64,000 nucleotides of DNA, taken from contig MDLA01000138.1 of NCBI GenBank assembly GCA_001730015.1, forward strand, positions 1-64,000, read 5' to 3'. Numbering within the stretch: the first letter of the stretch is position 1; every line of letters starts with the position of its first letter. Positions 39,573 to 48,840 of the stretch are shown here, in pieces. The stretch comes from Chromatiales bacterium (ex Bugula neritina AB1) (GTDB taxonomy: Bacteria; Pseudomonadota; Gammaproteobacteria; Granulosicoccales; Granulosicoccaceae). The position numbers and the translations under genes are program-made. The notes below the pieces were generated by a model, which made no database searches, had not been told where the DNA came from, and saw only the letters and a program-made list of their open reading frames with translations.

Positions 39573-40367
39573 TTATTTGTCGTCGCTGGTCAGCTTACTA
39601 CGCGCTACTTCAGATGCAGACCGGCTGGCTGTTTGTGCAAACGCGCCAGTAACCAGGCGTCCCCGCGGACGCAACCATTGCTGGCGCGAAAGGGTCATCG
39701 GGACAGATTGTTTACGCGCATGAATCAGATAGACGCCGCCCAGGAAACCGAGTAACTTTTGCGTTTTTTCGACGTACCGGGTAGCACTAAGAATTCGCTG
39801 TCGATTAACCGGCGGGCGCAAAAAAACTGTTTCGGCTGAGACGACGCGAAAACCAAGTACAGACAGCCATTCAACCAGGCGCCTGCGACTGTAGGTATTG
39901 CCGCTCCAGGGTACCGACCGGCCGACTGCACGCCGTAAACCGAACTGACTGTACGGGTTGAAACCCATTAACAATAAGTGACCGTCTGCAGTTAATACCC
40001 GGTCGGCTTCCCGCAACGCCACGTGTGGACTTTCACAAAATTCCAGAGAATGCGGGTAGAAAACCAGATTTACGCAATTGCTGCTGATAGGCAGCTGCTC
40101 CAGCTCTCCTGAAATATGAGACCCGGAAGACTCGGCACAGCTGTCAACAACTATCCGGCGATGCAGCCCGGCGCTTGACAGAAGCTCACGCTTTGGCGCG
40201 ATCTGGCCAACCTGAACCCCTTGATAACCGAATATCCCCGGTAATGTCTCTTCAAACTTGGCAGACACGGTATCAAGTAACGCTTCGCCAAGAGAGGTTT
40301 CGTACCATTGCCTCAACGCAGGCTGCGCTTCCAGCCAGGCTGGCGTCTTTTTCCTGAAATTTCGCAT
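39573..40367 (-). CDS. Class I SAM-dependent methyltransferase (YafS-like)
   Basis: The 264-residue protein has a methyltransferase type 11 core. The expected glycine-rich motif I is weak, but LPISSNCVNLVFYPHSLEFCESPHVALREADRVLTADGHLLLMGFNP (about residues 90-136) is a typical motif II-III run. E. coli YafS lies in the same place next to dnaQ and near mltD. The substrate is unknown. It appears leaderless: TATATT ends six bases before the ATG. Confidence 0.88.
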   Translation of the reverse strand: MRNFRKKTPAWLEAQPALRQWYETSLGEALLDTVSAKFEETLPGIFGYQGVQVGQIAPKRELLSSAGLHRRIVVDSCAESSGSHISGELEQLPISSNCVNLVFYPHSLEFCESPHVALREADRVLTADGHLLLMGFNPYSQFGLRRAVGRSVPWSGNTYSRRRLVEWLSVLGFRVVSAETVFLRPPVNRQRILSATRYVEKTQKLLGFLGGVYLIHARKQSVPMTLSRQQWLRPRGRLVTGAFAQTASRSASEVARSKLTSDDK

Positions 40368-40373
40368 AAACTT

Positions 40374-40379
40374 AATATA
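40374..40379 (-). promoter_or_regulatory. -10 element of the YafS-like methyltransferase, predicted leaderless
   Basis: On the minus strand TATATT is followed by six bases and then the ATG, so the expected transcription start is the A of the start codon (40367). No ribosome site exists in the six bases. Confidence 0.5.
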
Positions 40380-40463
40380 CTCTAAATTGCAATTTCTTTC
40401 CGTACCGTCAATCCCGCTCTCGTCGATATTATTCTACGGGTTCTCTGCCGAGCAATCACACTT

Positions 40464-42044
40464 TTGTTGACCTCCTTTTACCCTCCGGTTTTTCGCAAAC
40501 CGCTATCACGCTCACTTGTTTTCAGCCTGATTACTGCGTGCCAGTCAGCGGCCTACGCTGACCCGGCAACCCCGCTTCCCGTGGCAAATCGTATTGATTC
40601 AACTCACACAGAAAACCCTACAACCGACCTTAATACCGGTTTGAACCAACCTTCTGCTGGCACTGCATTGGAATACGCCACTCTGTTGCAGGAGGTCAGT
40701 ACGGTCAGCTCACGCATTGGTCCGCCAACAGCATTCGCGGGATCACCGACCCTGTCCCCTCTGGCAATCCGTCACGACGATGCCTGGCAACGGATGAGAG
40801 AGAATTTTCAGCTCACCAGGCTGAGGCATCCGGCAATCGATAAGCAAATCGACTTCCTTCGCTCCGGACTGCGATCTCTCAACAGCAATCTGTCTTCAGC
40901 AGAGCCTTATCTATTTTTTATTATAGAAGAAATTGAAAAAGCAGGCCTGCCCATGGACATCGCCCTGCTCCCGCTGATCGAAAGTGCTTTTGATCCGGGC
41001 GCGCGCAGCTCACAGAGCGCATTAGGCTTATGGCAGTTTATGCCTGCCACGGCGCAAACTGTCGACCTGAAAATCAATAAATGGTACGACGGACGTCTTG
41101 ATCCAATAGAGTCCACACATGCGGCAATACGCTACCTGAAACGATTACACTCACTATTTGATGGTGACTGGCTACTTGCACTCGCGGCGTATAATGCCGG
41201 CCCTGGAAATGTACAATCGGCAATAAGAAAAGCCGGAAAACGTGGGCGACCGACTGACTTCTGGCATTTGAAACTTCCCGCAGAAACCGTCAACTACGTT
41301 CCGCGCTTAATCGCAGCCGCCAGACTTATTGAGCATCCTGATCGCTATGGTCTCACCCTGCCCGCTATAGATAACCGACCGCGATTGAAAACACTGTCTA
41401 TCGGCCGCAGAATTTCGATTCCGCAGGCAGCTGTGTTCGCGAAAATTCCGGCGGATAAGTTACGCAGACATAACCTTGCTTTCATCGCCGACAGGACACC
41501 ACCAAGCGGACCCCATCGGTTGAACATACCTGTTGAACAGGTAAAACCGCTGATTACGGCACTTAATAAAACAAAACGCCACGCGCTGGTCGGCACCCTG
41601 ATCAATACCAACAGCAGTAACCCGAAAACAACAGGCTATCCGGATAACAGCCACCCCGGCACGCACAAAGAGCCGCAACCCTATAGAAAATTTAAATCCT
41701 ATAAAACCTACCACTACAAATCACATACGGTGCAACAGGGCGATAACCTGTGGGACTTATCGCGATCTATGGGAGTAGACGTAAACCGGCTGATTACCTG
41801 GAACGGAATATCGTCCGAAGAGGAAAAACTCAAGCTTGGCAGAAAACTCAAGGTGGCTTACTTAACTGACGATAGTGAAACGGCGACCAAGACCCTGAAC
41901 TACCTCGTGACCAGTGAAGATACCCTGTTTACTATCGCTGAAAAGTTTCAATTGCGAATGCACGAGGTTAAGAAGTGGAATCCCGATTTATGGCATAAAA
42001 ACCGGGTAAGTGCCGGTCAGCTGCTACGCATCCCGATCCCCTGA
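40464..42044 (+). CDS. mltD: Membrane-bound lytic transglycosylase D with LysM repeats
   Basis: The 526-residue protein has a lipoprotein signal with lipobox ITAC followed by QS, as in E. coli MltD. The SLT domain carries the catalytic glutamate in LPLIESAFDPGARS, then GLWQFMPATA, AAYNAGPGNV and LPAETVNYVPRLIAAA. Two LysM repeats close the protein (HTVQQGDNLWDLSRSMGVD; YLVTSEDTLFTIAEKFQL), binding peptidoglycan. It cleaves glycan strands producing anhydro-muropeptides. The start is TTG at 40464; no better codon precedes the signal. Its 3' end overlaps the convergent FHA gene by 28 bp. Confidence 0.94.
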   Translation: MLTSFYPPVFRKPLSRSLVFSLITACQSAAYADPATPLPVANRIDSTHTENPTTDLNTGLNQPSAGTALEYATLLQEVSTVSSRIGPPTAFAGSPTLSPLAIRHDDAWQRMRENFQLTRLRHPAIDKQIDFLRSGLRSLNSNLSSAEPYLFFIIEEIEKAGLPMDIALLPLIESAFDPGARSSQSALGLWQFMPATAQTVDLKINKWYDGRLDPIESTHAAIRYLKRLHSLFDGDWLLALAAYNAGPGNVQSAIRKAGKRGRPTDFWHLKLPAETVNYVPRLIAAARLIEHPDRYGLTLPAIDNRPRLKTLSIGRRISIPQAAVFAKIPADKLRRHNLAFIADRTPPSGPHRLNIPVEQVKPLITALNKTKRHALVGTLINTNSSNPKTTGYPDNSHPGTHKEPQPYRKFKSYKTYHYKSHTVQQGDNLWDLSRSMGVDVNRLITWNGISSEEEKLKLGRKLKVAYLTDDSETATKTLNYLVTSEDTLFTIAEKFQLRMHEVKKWNPDLWHKNRVSAGQLLRIPIP

Positions 42045-42700
42045 CCATAATATGGATAGATGAATTCCAGCTGCTCACCACTGATTTGAATTAAATCTCC
42101 GCCGGCCAGTTTTATTTCGATTCTCGGTTTGAGCTCAACGCCATTGTGCTTGATTGCATTTGAAGAATTACTCATCGGCAAAAAGTAATAGCCGGTCGGT
42201 TTTTTTGCTATAGCGCCGACGTCACCACCACTCCTGCCTACTGTTGTGACGGGTTTGTCGAGTGGCACAATCGCGCCAGCTTTTTCCCCGGATGAAACTT
42301 TGAGCGCTGCAACCTCAGAGATTATCTGTTCCAGATCGGGATCGATAATGGGTTCAATTGAGCGTAACGGCGTTACATTCTGGAGTTCGGCGACGGGCTC
42401 AGGATTACTGGTGTAGGTCTCTGAATAACGCAGCATATAATTGCCAATCTTAATTTCATCACTATGCAACAACCCATGCTTTTCAATGCGCCTGCCATTG
42501 ACTGAGGTGCCATTGGTACTCCCCAGATCTTCGAGAATCAGACATCCTTTGTCGTCGATTATTCGAGCATGGTGACCACTCACCGACAGATGCGGGAGGC
42601 ACAATGAATTATCCCGTCGACGCCCGATAGAAATAAGTTGCGCTGACAGACTCAGTGAGCGGGACTCTCCGGTTTCGGCTGTGACAATAAGCTGAGGCAT
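42017..42700 (-). CDS. FHA-domain protein with a second degenerate FHA-like domain
   Basis: The 227-residue protein has an N-terminal FHA domain (about 22-92) with the phosphothreonine-binding set IGRRRDN, LSVSGHHARI, LEDLGSTNGTSVNG. A linker follows, then a second region (about 150-222: TVGRSGGDVGAIAKKPTGYYFLP, KHNGVEL, GDLIQISGEQLEF) that keeps the fold pattern but lacks the S-x-x-H motif. No membrane segment, kinase or other enzyme domain is present. FHA proteins read Ser/Thr phosphorylation or act in type VI secretion; neither system is nearby. A CATAAT box 11-6 bases upstream suggests a near-leaderless message. Confidence 0.85.
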   Translation of the reverse strand: MPQLIVTAETGESRSLSLSAQLISIGRRRDNSLCLPHLSVSGHHARIIDDKGCLILEDLGSTNGTSVNGRRIEKHGLLHSDEIKIGNYMLRYSETYTSNPEPVAELQNVTPLRSIEPIIDPDLEQIISEVAALKVSSGEKAGAIVPLDKPVTTVGRSGGDVGAIAKKPTGYYFLPMSNSSNAIKHNGVELKPRIEIKLAGGDLIQISGEQLEFIYPYYGQGIGMRSS

Positions 42701-42870
42701 GAAAAATTATGCTGGTTTTTAGTATCTCACCAAAATAGCACAACCCCACATCAAGAGCAGTCCGCCAAGATTTCTATTCAGGAAGGTAGAGATCCAGGTG
42801 GTTGTCCGGGAATGAACAATCCACCGCGTATGCGATCTTTATGGTCGGCTACAGCGATTGAGTTGAATTG

Positions 42871-42956
42871 GATTAACTAATCGCCCACATGCGGCAGAGA
42901 ATTCTCACGCACCTGAATGACCCTCGCGACGAACCGGTTTATGCATGGGCTCTAGC
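42871..42956 (+). repeat. Dispersed repeat, copy B
   Basis: This copy has the same orientation as copy A. It shares the CGCCCACATG block, CTCACGCACCTGAATGA, the CCGGTTTATG box and the GGGC-N2-TAGC end; the outer arm is more diverged. It lies directly at the 3' end of cysM, and the cysM stop codon TAG (42952-42954, minus strand) is inside the repeat's terminal CTAGC. Confidence 0.85.
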
Positions 42957-43839
42957 CAAATACCCCAGTCGACAGGTATCGATCTCCCCGATCGCAAACA
43001 ATAGTCACTATCAGGCTGTCACTTACCTGCTCTGAAATTCGCAGCGCAGCGGCCATTGCCCCGCCCGACGATACACCGCAAAAAATTCCTTCCTGCCGTG
43101 CCATCTCACGTGCAAAACGCTCGGCCTCACGCTGGCTCACATCAATAATTTCATCGACACGATCCGGTTCATATATTTTCGGCAGATAGGCTTCCGGCCA
43201 GCGTCTGATACCGGGAATTTCCGAGTCCGGTGAAGGCTGTACGCCCACAATGGTGATATCCGGGTTCTGCTCCTTCAGATAACGTGACACCCCCATAATT
43301 GTACCGGTTGTACCCATTGATGAAACAAAATGCGTTATCTGATAATCGGTGCCATGCCAGATTTCCGGACCGGTACTGATGTAGTGCGCTGCCGGGTTGT
43401 CCGGATTAGCGAACTGATCAAGTACAATACCTTCACCATCGCTCTGCATTTTTAGCGCAAGGTCACGTGCGTACTCCATACCCTGCTCCTTAGTGACCGA
43501 TATTAGCTCTGCTCCATAGACGCTCATGGTGAGCTTTCGCTCTTCGCTGAGGTTCTCCGGCATGATCAATCTCATTTTGTAACCGCGAATCGCGGCAGAC
43601 ATAGCCAGAGCAATACCAGTGTTACCACTGGTTGCCTCGATCAGGGTATCACCCGGCTTGATATCACCCCGATGTTCAGCCGCCGCAATCATATTCGCTG
43701 CTGGTCGATCTTTCACTGATCCGGCTGGATTATCGCCTTCAAGTTTGGCCACTATCGTGTTACCGCGATCATTTGCACCCAATCGCTGAAGTTCACACAG
43801 ACGTGTGTGTCCAATCTGTTGCGCGAGTGTTTTTAGCAT
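42952..43839 (-). CDS. cysM: Cysteine synthase B
   Basis: The 295-residue protein is an O-acetylserine sulfhydrylase of the CysM type. It has the PLP lysine K43 in GSVKDRPAANM, the phosphate-binding TSGNTGIALAM, SMGTTGTIMGVSRYL, and the C-terminal CDRGDRYLSTGVF. It makes cysteine from O-acetylserine and sulfide (or thiosulfate). The last glycine codon and the stop lie in repeat copy B. It follows miaA on the same strand with a 69-bp gap. Confidence 0.95.
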   Translation of the reverse strand: MLKTLAQQIGHTRLCELQRLGANDRGNTIVAKLEGDNPAGSVKDRPAANMIAAAEHRGDIKPGDTLIEATSGNTGIALAMSAAIRGYKMRLIMPENLSEERKLTMSVYGAELISVTKEQGMEYARDLALKMQSDGEGIVLDQFANPDNPAAHYISTGPEIWHGTDYQITHFVSSMGTTGTIMGVSRYLKEQNPDITIVGVQPSPDSEIPGIRRWPEAYLPKIYEPDRVDEIIDVSQREAERFAREMARQEGIFCGVSSGGAMAAALRISEQVSDSLIVTIVCDRGDRYLSTGVFG

Positions 43840-43908
43840 CTCTATTTTTCCGGTATTGAAAGCGACTATCAGTGTAACTGCCTATCCACCATAAACAACA
43901 GTAAAGTT

Positions 43909-44859
43909 CTAACGGTGACGATCAATCAATTGATTAAACTCAGCAACATGGCGAAGGTCGTCTATGCGTGGTGCTACATCAAGCAGGTGTAGATTTTCCA
44001 TTCGCCGCATCCAGGTTATTTGTCGCTTTGCCAATTGTCGCGTGGCGGCAAGCGAGCGTTCAATCATTTCCTTTCGCGTACAGTTATCAGCCAGAAAATC
44101 CCACATCTGCCGGTATCCCACGCATCGCATCGATGCCAGCTCGACATGCATTTCAGGCAGGTTCATCAGGCCATCAACTTCGCGTTCAAAACCCTCTGTC
44201 AACATCTGTTCGAATCTAGCGGCAATAGTTTTGTGCAAGAGGCTTCGATCAGCCGGCATTATCCCGACGTTAAAGAACCGGTAATTTTCAGGCGGTTTGC
44301 GCTGCTGAAGTGTAGATATCGGCACTCCGCTCAGTTCAAACACTTCAAGCGCCCGTAACAGACGCTGCGGATCGTTCGGGTGAATACGCTTTGCCGCAAC
44401 CGGATCTATATCTGCCAGGCGCTCATGCATATTCTGCCAGCCGATTTCATCGGCCCGCTGCTGGAGCCTGACACGAGTGTTTGAATCAGACTCGGGCAGC
44501 TCAGACAATCCGAACCACAACGCGTGGTAATACATCATGGTTCCACCTACCAGCAGCGGTATCCGATTGTGCTGAATTATTCGCTGTATCTCGGATTCAA
44601 CATCGCCTAAAAACCGGGAAACAGAATAGCTCTCCCACGGTTCCACCAGATCGATCAGAGCGTGAGGAGCGGCGTTTAAAGTCGCGGGGTCCGGCTTTGC
44701 TGTACCTATATTCATGCGTCGATAAACTAGTGCAGAATCAACACTGATAATTTCAAACGGGTAGTGCTGACAAAGCTCTACCGCTAATCCGGTTTTACCT
44801 GCTGCTGTCGGCCCCAGCAGACAAAGCACATCATTTTTTTCCGGTAATTTATCGGCCAT
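43909..44859 (-). CDS. miaA: tRNA dimethylallyltransferase
   Basis: The 316-residue protein has the P-loop LLGPTAAGKTGLAVEL (near 15-25), ISVDSALVYRRMNIGTAKP, VGGTMMYYHAL, and the C-terminal tRNA-binding region with MRCVGYRQMWDFL. It adds dimethylallyl to A37 of tRNAs reading UNN codons. It lies 36 bp downstream of mutL. In many relatives hfq follows miaA; here cysM follows instead. Confidence 0.97.
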   Translation of the reverse strand: MADKLPEKNDVLCLLGPTAAGKTGLAVELCQHYPFEIISVDSALVYRRMNIGTAKPDPATLNAAPHALIDLVEPWESYSVSRFLGDVESEIQRIIQHNRIPLLVGGTMMYYHALWFGLSELPESDSNTRVRLQQRADEIGWQNMHERLADIDPVAAKRIHPNDPQRLLRALEVFELSGVPISTLQQRKPPENYRFFNVGIMPADRSLLHKTIAARFEQMLTEGFEREVDGLMNLPEMHVELASMRCVGYRQMWDFLADNCTRKEMIERSLAATRQLAKRQITWMRRMENLHLLDVAPRIDDLRHVAEFNQLIDRHR

Positions 44860-44895
44860 TAGACACTTTCACCTGCACGGGCTGTTTATAGATTT

Positions 44896-46803
44896 TCAGC
44901 GTCCGCGCAAAAACAGCCCATCGAGTTGCTTCATACTCAACTCAACCCAGGTCGGTCGCCCGTGGTTGCACTGCCCGCTGTTAGGGGTGTTTTCCATAGA
45001 GCGCAGCAGTGAATTCATCTCTGTTACCGTAAGTTTTCTGTTCGCTCTAACGGATCCGTGACAGGCCATGGTCGAGAGCAACTTGTTAATTTCTTCCCGA
45101 ATACGAAAACTGTAGCCGTGTTCAGCGATATCTGACAACACATCGCGCAACAATTGCTCTGCATCGGCTGACTGTAATTCTACCGGTATAGATCGAATAA
45201 GCAGCTGACTCATGCCACGTCGATCAATCTGCATACCGATTTTCGAAAACATATCACTATGTCGTTCGGCTAATTCAGCTTCCTGCTCACTCACATGCAC
45301 TGTCAGTGGCAGCAATAGTGGCTGTGCTCTAACCGCACCGTTATCGTACTCGTTTTTCAAGCGCTCATACGAAATACGCTCATGCGCGGCATGCGCATCT
45401 ACCATCACCAGCCCCTCATGGCTCTGGGCAAGTATAAATGCGCCGTGCAGATGTGCCATTGCAAACCCCAACGGCGGGAATTCTGTATCATTGCAAGCTG
45501 CCGCATCTGTATTGGCCGCATCATTATCATTTATAGCGCCAACCAGTTTGCGGTAAAGCTGGCCTTGCTGCCTATGCTTGCTTTCGCCTGCCTGCGGCTG
45601 AAAGAGCTGACCCGCGCGCTGGCTTGATGATGCCGGATCCACAGGCTCCGCTGATGCGCTGCCGCTACCCTGCCCCCGGGAGCCATAGTCCAACTGCATT
45701 GCCGCCTGTGCCGGTTCGTAAGAAGGAGCGACCGGTTCATTCGCCTGCAATGCCTCATTACTTTCACCGACGGCTGAAGCTGCCGCACCATCAGATACGA
45801 CGGCAGCCAGCTCCCGCGAAACCGAGCTTGAAATGAATCCGTGAATTTTCCGGCTATCCCGAAAGCGTACCTCCAGCTTGCCCGGATGCACGTTGACGTC
45901 AACATCACGCGGCTCCATTGCAAGATACAGTACATAGGCCGGTTGACGCGCGTGATACAACAAATCGGAATAGGCGTGCTTTATCGCGTGGGCAACCGTT
46001 TTGTCACGCACCATTCGCGAGTTAACGTAAAAATACTGCATATCAGCCTGACTGCGCGAAAAAGTCGCCTTGGCAATCCAGCCGCTCAAGCTCAGATTGT
46101 CTGCTTCACGCATGAGCGGCATTGCGTTGTCCAGAAATTCCTTCCCCAGCACACCGTGTACTCGATGGCTGCCATCATCGCCATCCGCAACAGCTGGCCA
46201 GCTCAGCACCTGCTTGCCATTGTGAGTGAGGGTGAAGCCGACATCCCATGCTGATAATGCAATTTTGCGCACAGCAGCTTCTATGTGATTGAATTCTGTT
46301 CTATCGGTTCGCAGAAACTTGCGTCTGGCGGGTACATTAAAAAAGAGATCGTTTACGGTTATCGTTGTTCCGACCGGCCGCGAAGCTGGCCTTGTTTGGG
46401 TCTCTCCGGTACTGCTGTCAAAACTGATTTCCACCGCATGGTCCTGTCCTTCCGGTCTGGTGCAGATAGACATACGTGAAACCGCCGAAATACTCGATAA
46501 CGCTTCTCCGCGAAATCCCATAGTACGAACGGCTGTCAGATCATCGAGTGAAGCAATTTTACTGGTGGCGTGTCGTTGCATGGCTAACGGCAACTCATCC
46601 ACTGCTATGCCGCAGCCGTCGTCGCGAATTTTTATCATTCGAACGCCGCCGGCCTCCAGTTCTATTTCGATCCGGCTGGCACCGGCATCTATACAGTTTT
46701 CGAGCAATTCTTTGACTATCGAGGAGGGCCGATCAATCACTTCGCCAGCGGCAATCTGGTTTATCAGATGATCAGGAAGTTGTTGGATTGGCATATGCCG
46801 CAT
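44896..46803 (-). CDS. mutL: DNA mismatch repair protein MutL
   Basis: The 635-residue protein has the GHKL ATPase domain (LPDHLINQIAAGEVIDRPSSIVKEL; ELLENCIDAGAS; RDDGCGI; TMGFRGEAL), a linker of about 120 low-complexity residues (330-440) and the C-terminal dimerisation domain. No DQHA-type endonuclease motif is visible: the corresponding segment is VDAHAAHERI, as in E. coli, suggesting a non-nuclease MutL that would need MutH. ATG 46794, three codons in, is an alternative start. Confidence 0.97.
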   Translation of the reverse strand: MRHMPIQQLPDHLINQIAAGEVIDRPSSIVKELLENCIDAGASRIEIELEAGGVRMIKIRDDGCGIAVDELPLAMQRHATSKIASLDDLTAVRTMGFRGEALSSISAVSRMSICTRPEGQDHAVEISFDSSTGETQTRPASRPVGTTITVNDLFFNVPARRKFLRTDRTEFNHIEAAVRKIALSAWDVGFTLTHNGKQVLSWPAVADGDDGSHRVHGVLGKEFLDNAMPLMREADNLSLSGWIAKATFSRSQADMQYFYVNSRMVRDKTVAHAIKHAYSDLLYHARQPAYVLYLAMEPRDVDVNVHPGKLEVRFRDSRKIHGFISSSVSRELAAVVSDGAAASAVGESNEALQANEPVAPSYEPAQAAMQLDYGSRGQGSGSASAEPVDPASSSQRAGQLFQPQAGESKHRQQGQLYRKLVGAINDNDAANTDAAACNDTEFPPLGFAMAHLHGAFILAQSHEGLVMVDAHAAHERISYERLKNEYDNGAVRAQPLLLPLTVHVSEQEAELAERHSDMFSKIGMQIDRRGMSQLLIRSIPVELQSADAEQLLRDVLSDIAEHGYSFRIREEINKLLSTMACHGSVRANRKLTVTEMNSLLRSMENTPNSGQCNHGRPTWVELSMKQLDGLFLRGR

Positions 46804-46921
46804 TTCCGGTGAGCAATGCGGTAGTTTACCTCACGCAGACACACAGGGGGCTGCGGAAAAGTAATGTGTAACTGATCATACGCAGAGACACGGGGAACGT
46901 GAATCCCTGTGCCAGTGCTAC

Positions 46922-48142
46922 TTAGCCGCGTTGCTTGCTAACCAGGCTGCCAATCACTGAATCGGGTGGTGCGTTCGCCATAAAATAGTCAACCACACCA
47001 TCTGCAAGTGCGCCGGCGAGTTTGCGCTGATGACGGCCTGATCGCAGCTTGCGCTCTTCCCGCGGGTTGGAAATGAAAGCTGTTTCGACCAGAATCGAGG
47101 GGACATCCGGGGCTCTTAAAACAGCAAAGCCCGCCTGCTCTACCTGTGCTTTATGCAGGGAATTCACCTTGGCCAGGTGACTCAAAATCACACTACCGCA
47201 CTCAATACTCGATTCAAGTACCGCGTTTTGCGCCAGATCGATCAAAGTGCGCGACAACGCCGCACTGCTGTCTCTTACTTCTATTTCACCGAAAAGCTTA
47301 TCGGCCTGATTTTCCGTGCGCGCCAGCACTTCGGCTGCTTTTGAGCTGGCACCTTTATTCGACAGAGCAAAAACTGATGAGCCACTGGCCGATTTTTCCG
47401 GGAATGCATCTGCATGAATCGAAACCAGTAAATCAGCTCGGACTGAACGGGCCCGCCGAACCCGCTCCGGCAGCGCCAGATAGCGATCATCGCGTCGAAT
47501 CAGCACGGGCTTAAAGCCTTTTCGTCGCCGTAATTTCTTATGCAACGACAGCGCAACTTTCAGCGTGACGTCTTTCTCCTGAGTTTTGCGATGCCCGATC
47601 GCGCCCGGGTCTTTACCGCCATGACCGGCATCTATCGCAATGACGATATCTCTTAAGTCCGCTGCGTCGACCGGGGTGTCCGTTTCGATTGCAGTTAGCG
47701 GAGCCATGCCCAGATCGACGACCAGGCGCTTGCGGTTCGTTCCTTTGAACTGATAAACGCGGCTGGATACGTCAGCAGGCGCGCCGTTGACATCAAGCAC
47801 AATGCGCAGATCATCGTGATTGCGCTTGCCGTAGCGGATGCGGCGCACCGTGCCACGAGCTTTAAGATCCCGCGACAGCAGTGTTGACACCCGACTTGAC
47901 GCCAGATCAATCACAATCCGGTTTGGATTCGCCAGTGTAAACACCTTATAACCGGTGGGGATCGTATCCAGATCGAGGTGCAGCTTCATTCGACCACGGT
48001 CTTCGTGGAAATAAACACCGATAACCTGAGTTGCAGCTGCCTGGACAACGTTTGGCGCCAGCAACAGTCCTCCGCTCACACAGACGGCTCGGCCGGCAAC
48101 AGTCAAAAACTGCCGACGATCGTTATTGAGATGTGAAGCCAC
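46922..48142 (-). CDS. amiC: N-acetylmuramoyl-L-alanine amidase (AmiC type)
   Basis: The 406-residue protein has a twin-arginine signal (NNDRRQFLTVAG, then a hydrophobic stretch ending in VQAA), an AMIN domain (about 40-150) for septal targeting, and an Amidase_3 domain with zinc ligands in IDAGHGGKDPGAIG and SIHADAF, plus ETAFISNPREERKL. It cleaves the stem peptide from septal peptidoglycan. Export by Tat matches E. coli AmiA and AmiC. It lies between tsaE and mutL; no LysM tail of the AmiB kind is present. Confidence 0.94.
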   Translation of the reverse strand: MASHLNNDRRQFLTVAGRAVCVSGGLLLAPNVVQAAATQVIGVYFHEDRGRMKLHLDLDTIPTGYKVFTLANPNRIVIDLASSRVSTLLSRDLKARGTVRRIRYGKRNHDDLRIVLDVNGAPADVSSRVYQFKGTNRKRLVVDLGMAPLTAIETDTPVDAADLRDIVIAIDAGHGGKDPGAIGHRKTQEKDVTLKVALSLHKKLRRRKGFKPVLIRRDDRYLALPERVRRARSVRADLLVSIHADAFPEKSASGSSVFALSNKGASSKAAEVLARTENQADKLFGEIEVRDSSAALSRTLIDLAQNAVLESSIECGSVILSHLAKVNSLHKAQVEQAGFAVLRAPDVPSILVETAFISNPREERKLRSGRHQRKLAGALADGVVDYFMANAPPDSVIGSLVSKQRG

Positions 48143-48331
48143 GCTGAAACCCGTTAAAAGTCAGTTATTATGATACAAATTTGTTACAGTCCGACGACCT
48201 TCCTGATCGCGGTAATCTTCTAACAAAGTTAATCATATACTACACAAATTTAAAGTGATAGTTCACAGTGTAGCTCGTGGAATGTCCTTTGCGTAACGCT
48301 TTTATTCTGTCACCTTACAAATGGAACGGAC

Positions 48332-48793
48332 TCACTCCGACCGGGTGATACTTAATAAGCGGGATCTGTTGTCGTTGTGCTCGATCGAAACCCGCAGGTT
48401 GACCAGTCGCTGCAACTCGGGAACCCTCTCAGCCCATTCCACCAGAAGAACCGGTCGGGCCTGCAGCAAATCGCGAAAACCAATGAATTCCAGCTCTTCG
48501 GGATCAACGAGCCGGTAGAGATCGAGGTGGCAGATGGTTGCAGCGTCGAGCTCGTATTGCTCAAGGAGCGTGTAGGTCGGGCTTTTCACCCTGCCCGAAT
48601 AGCCACAGGCGCGAATAAAACCACGGCAGAAGGTTGTCTTGCCAGCGCCCAATTCACCACTCAGCGCAATGGTCGATCCGCGCAAGGCATCGGCGCTGCT
48701 CAGGCTTCGAGCCAGTTCCGCGCCAGCTGTTTCCATTGCTGCCTCACCAAAAACAGGCTGTTGTGATTTTTCTAACTCAACAATGCTACCCAT
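48332..48793 (-). CDS. tsaE: tRNA threonylcarbamoyladenosine biosynthesis ATPase TsaE
   Basis: About 153 residues from ATG 48793. Walker A is ALSGELGAGKTTFCRGF, followed by KSPTYTLLEQY and HLDLYRLVDPEELEFIGF. It assists TsaB/TsaD in making t6A37 of ANN-decoding tRNAs. It heads the tsaE-amiC-mutL-miaA set, with a 189-bp gap before amiC that is AT-rich and may hold a second promoter. Confidence 0.95.
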   Translation of the reverse strand: MGSIVELEKSQQPVFGEAAMETAGAELARSLSSADALRGSTIALSGELGAGKTTFCRGFIRACGYSGRVKSPTYTLLEQYELDAATICHLDLYRLVDPEELEFIGFRDLLQARPVLLVEWAERVPELQRLVNLRVSIEHNDNRSRLLSITRSE

Positions 48794-48840
48794 GGGCCAC
48801 CGAATTCGCCGCACCACTAGCTGTGCCCGGCTATGTACTA

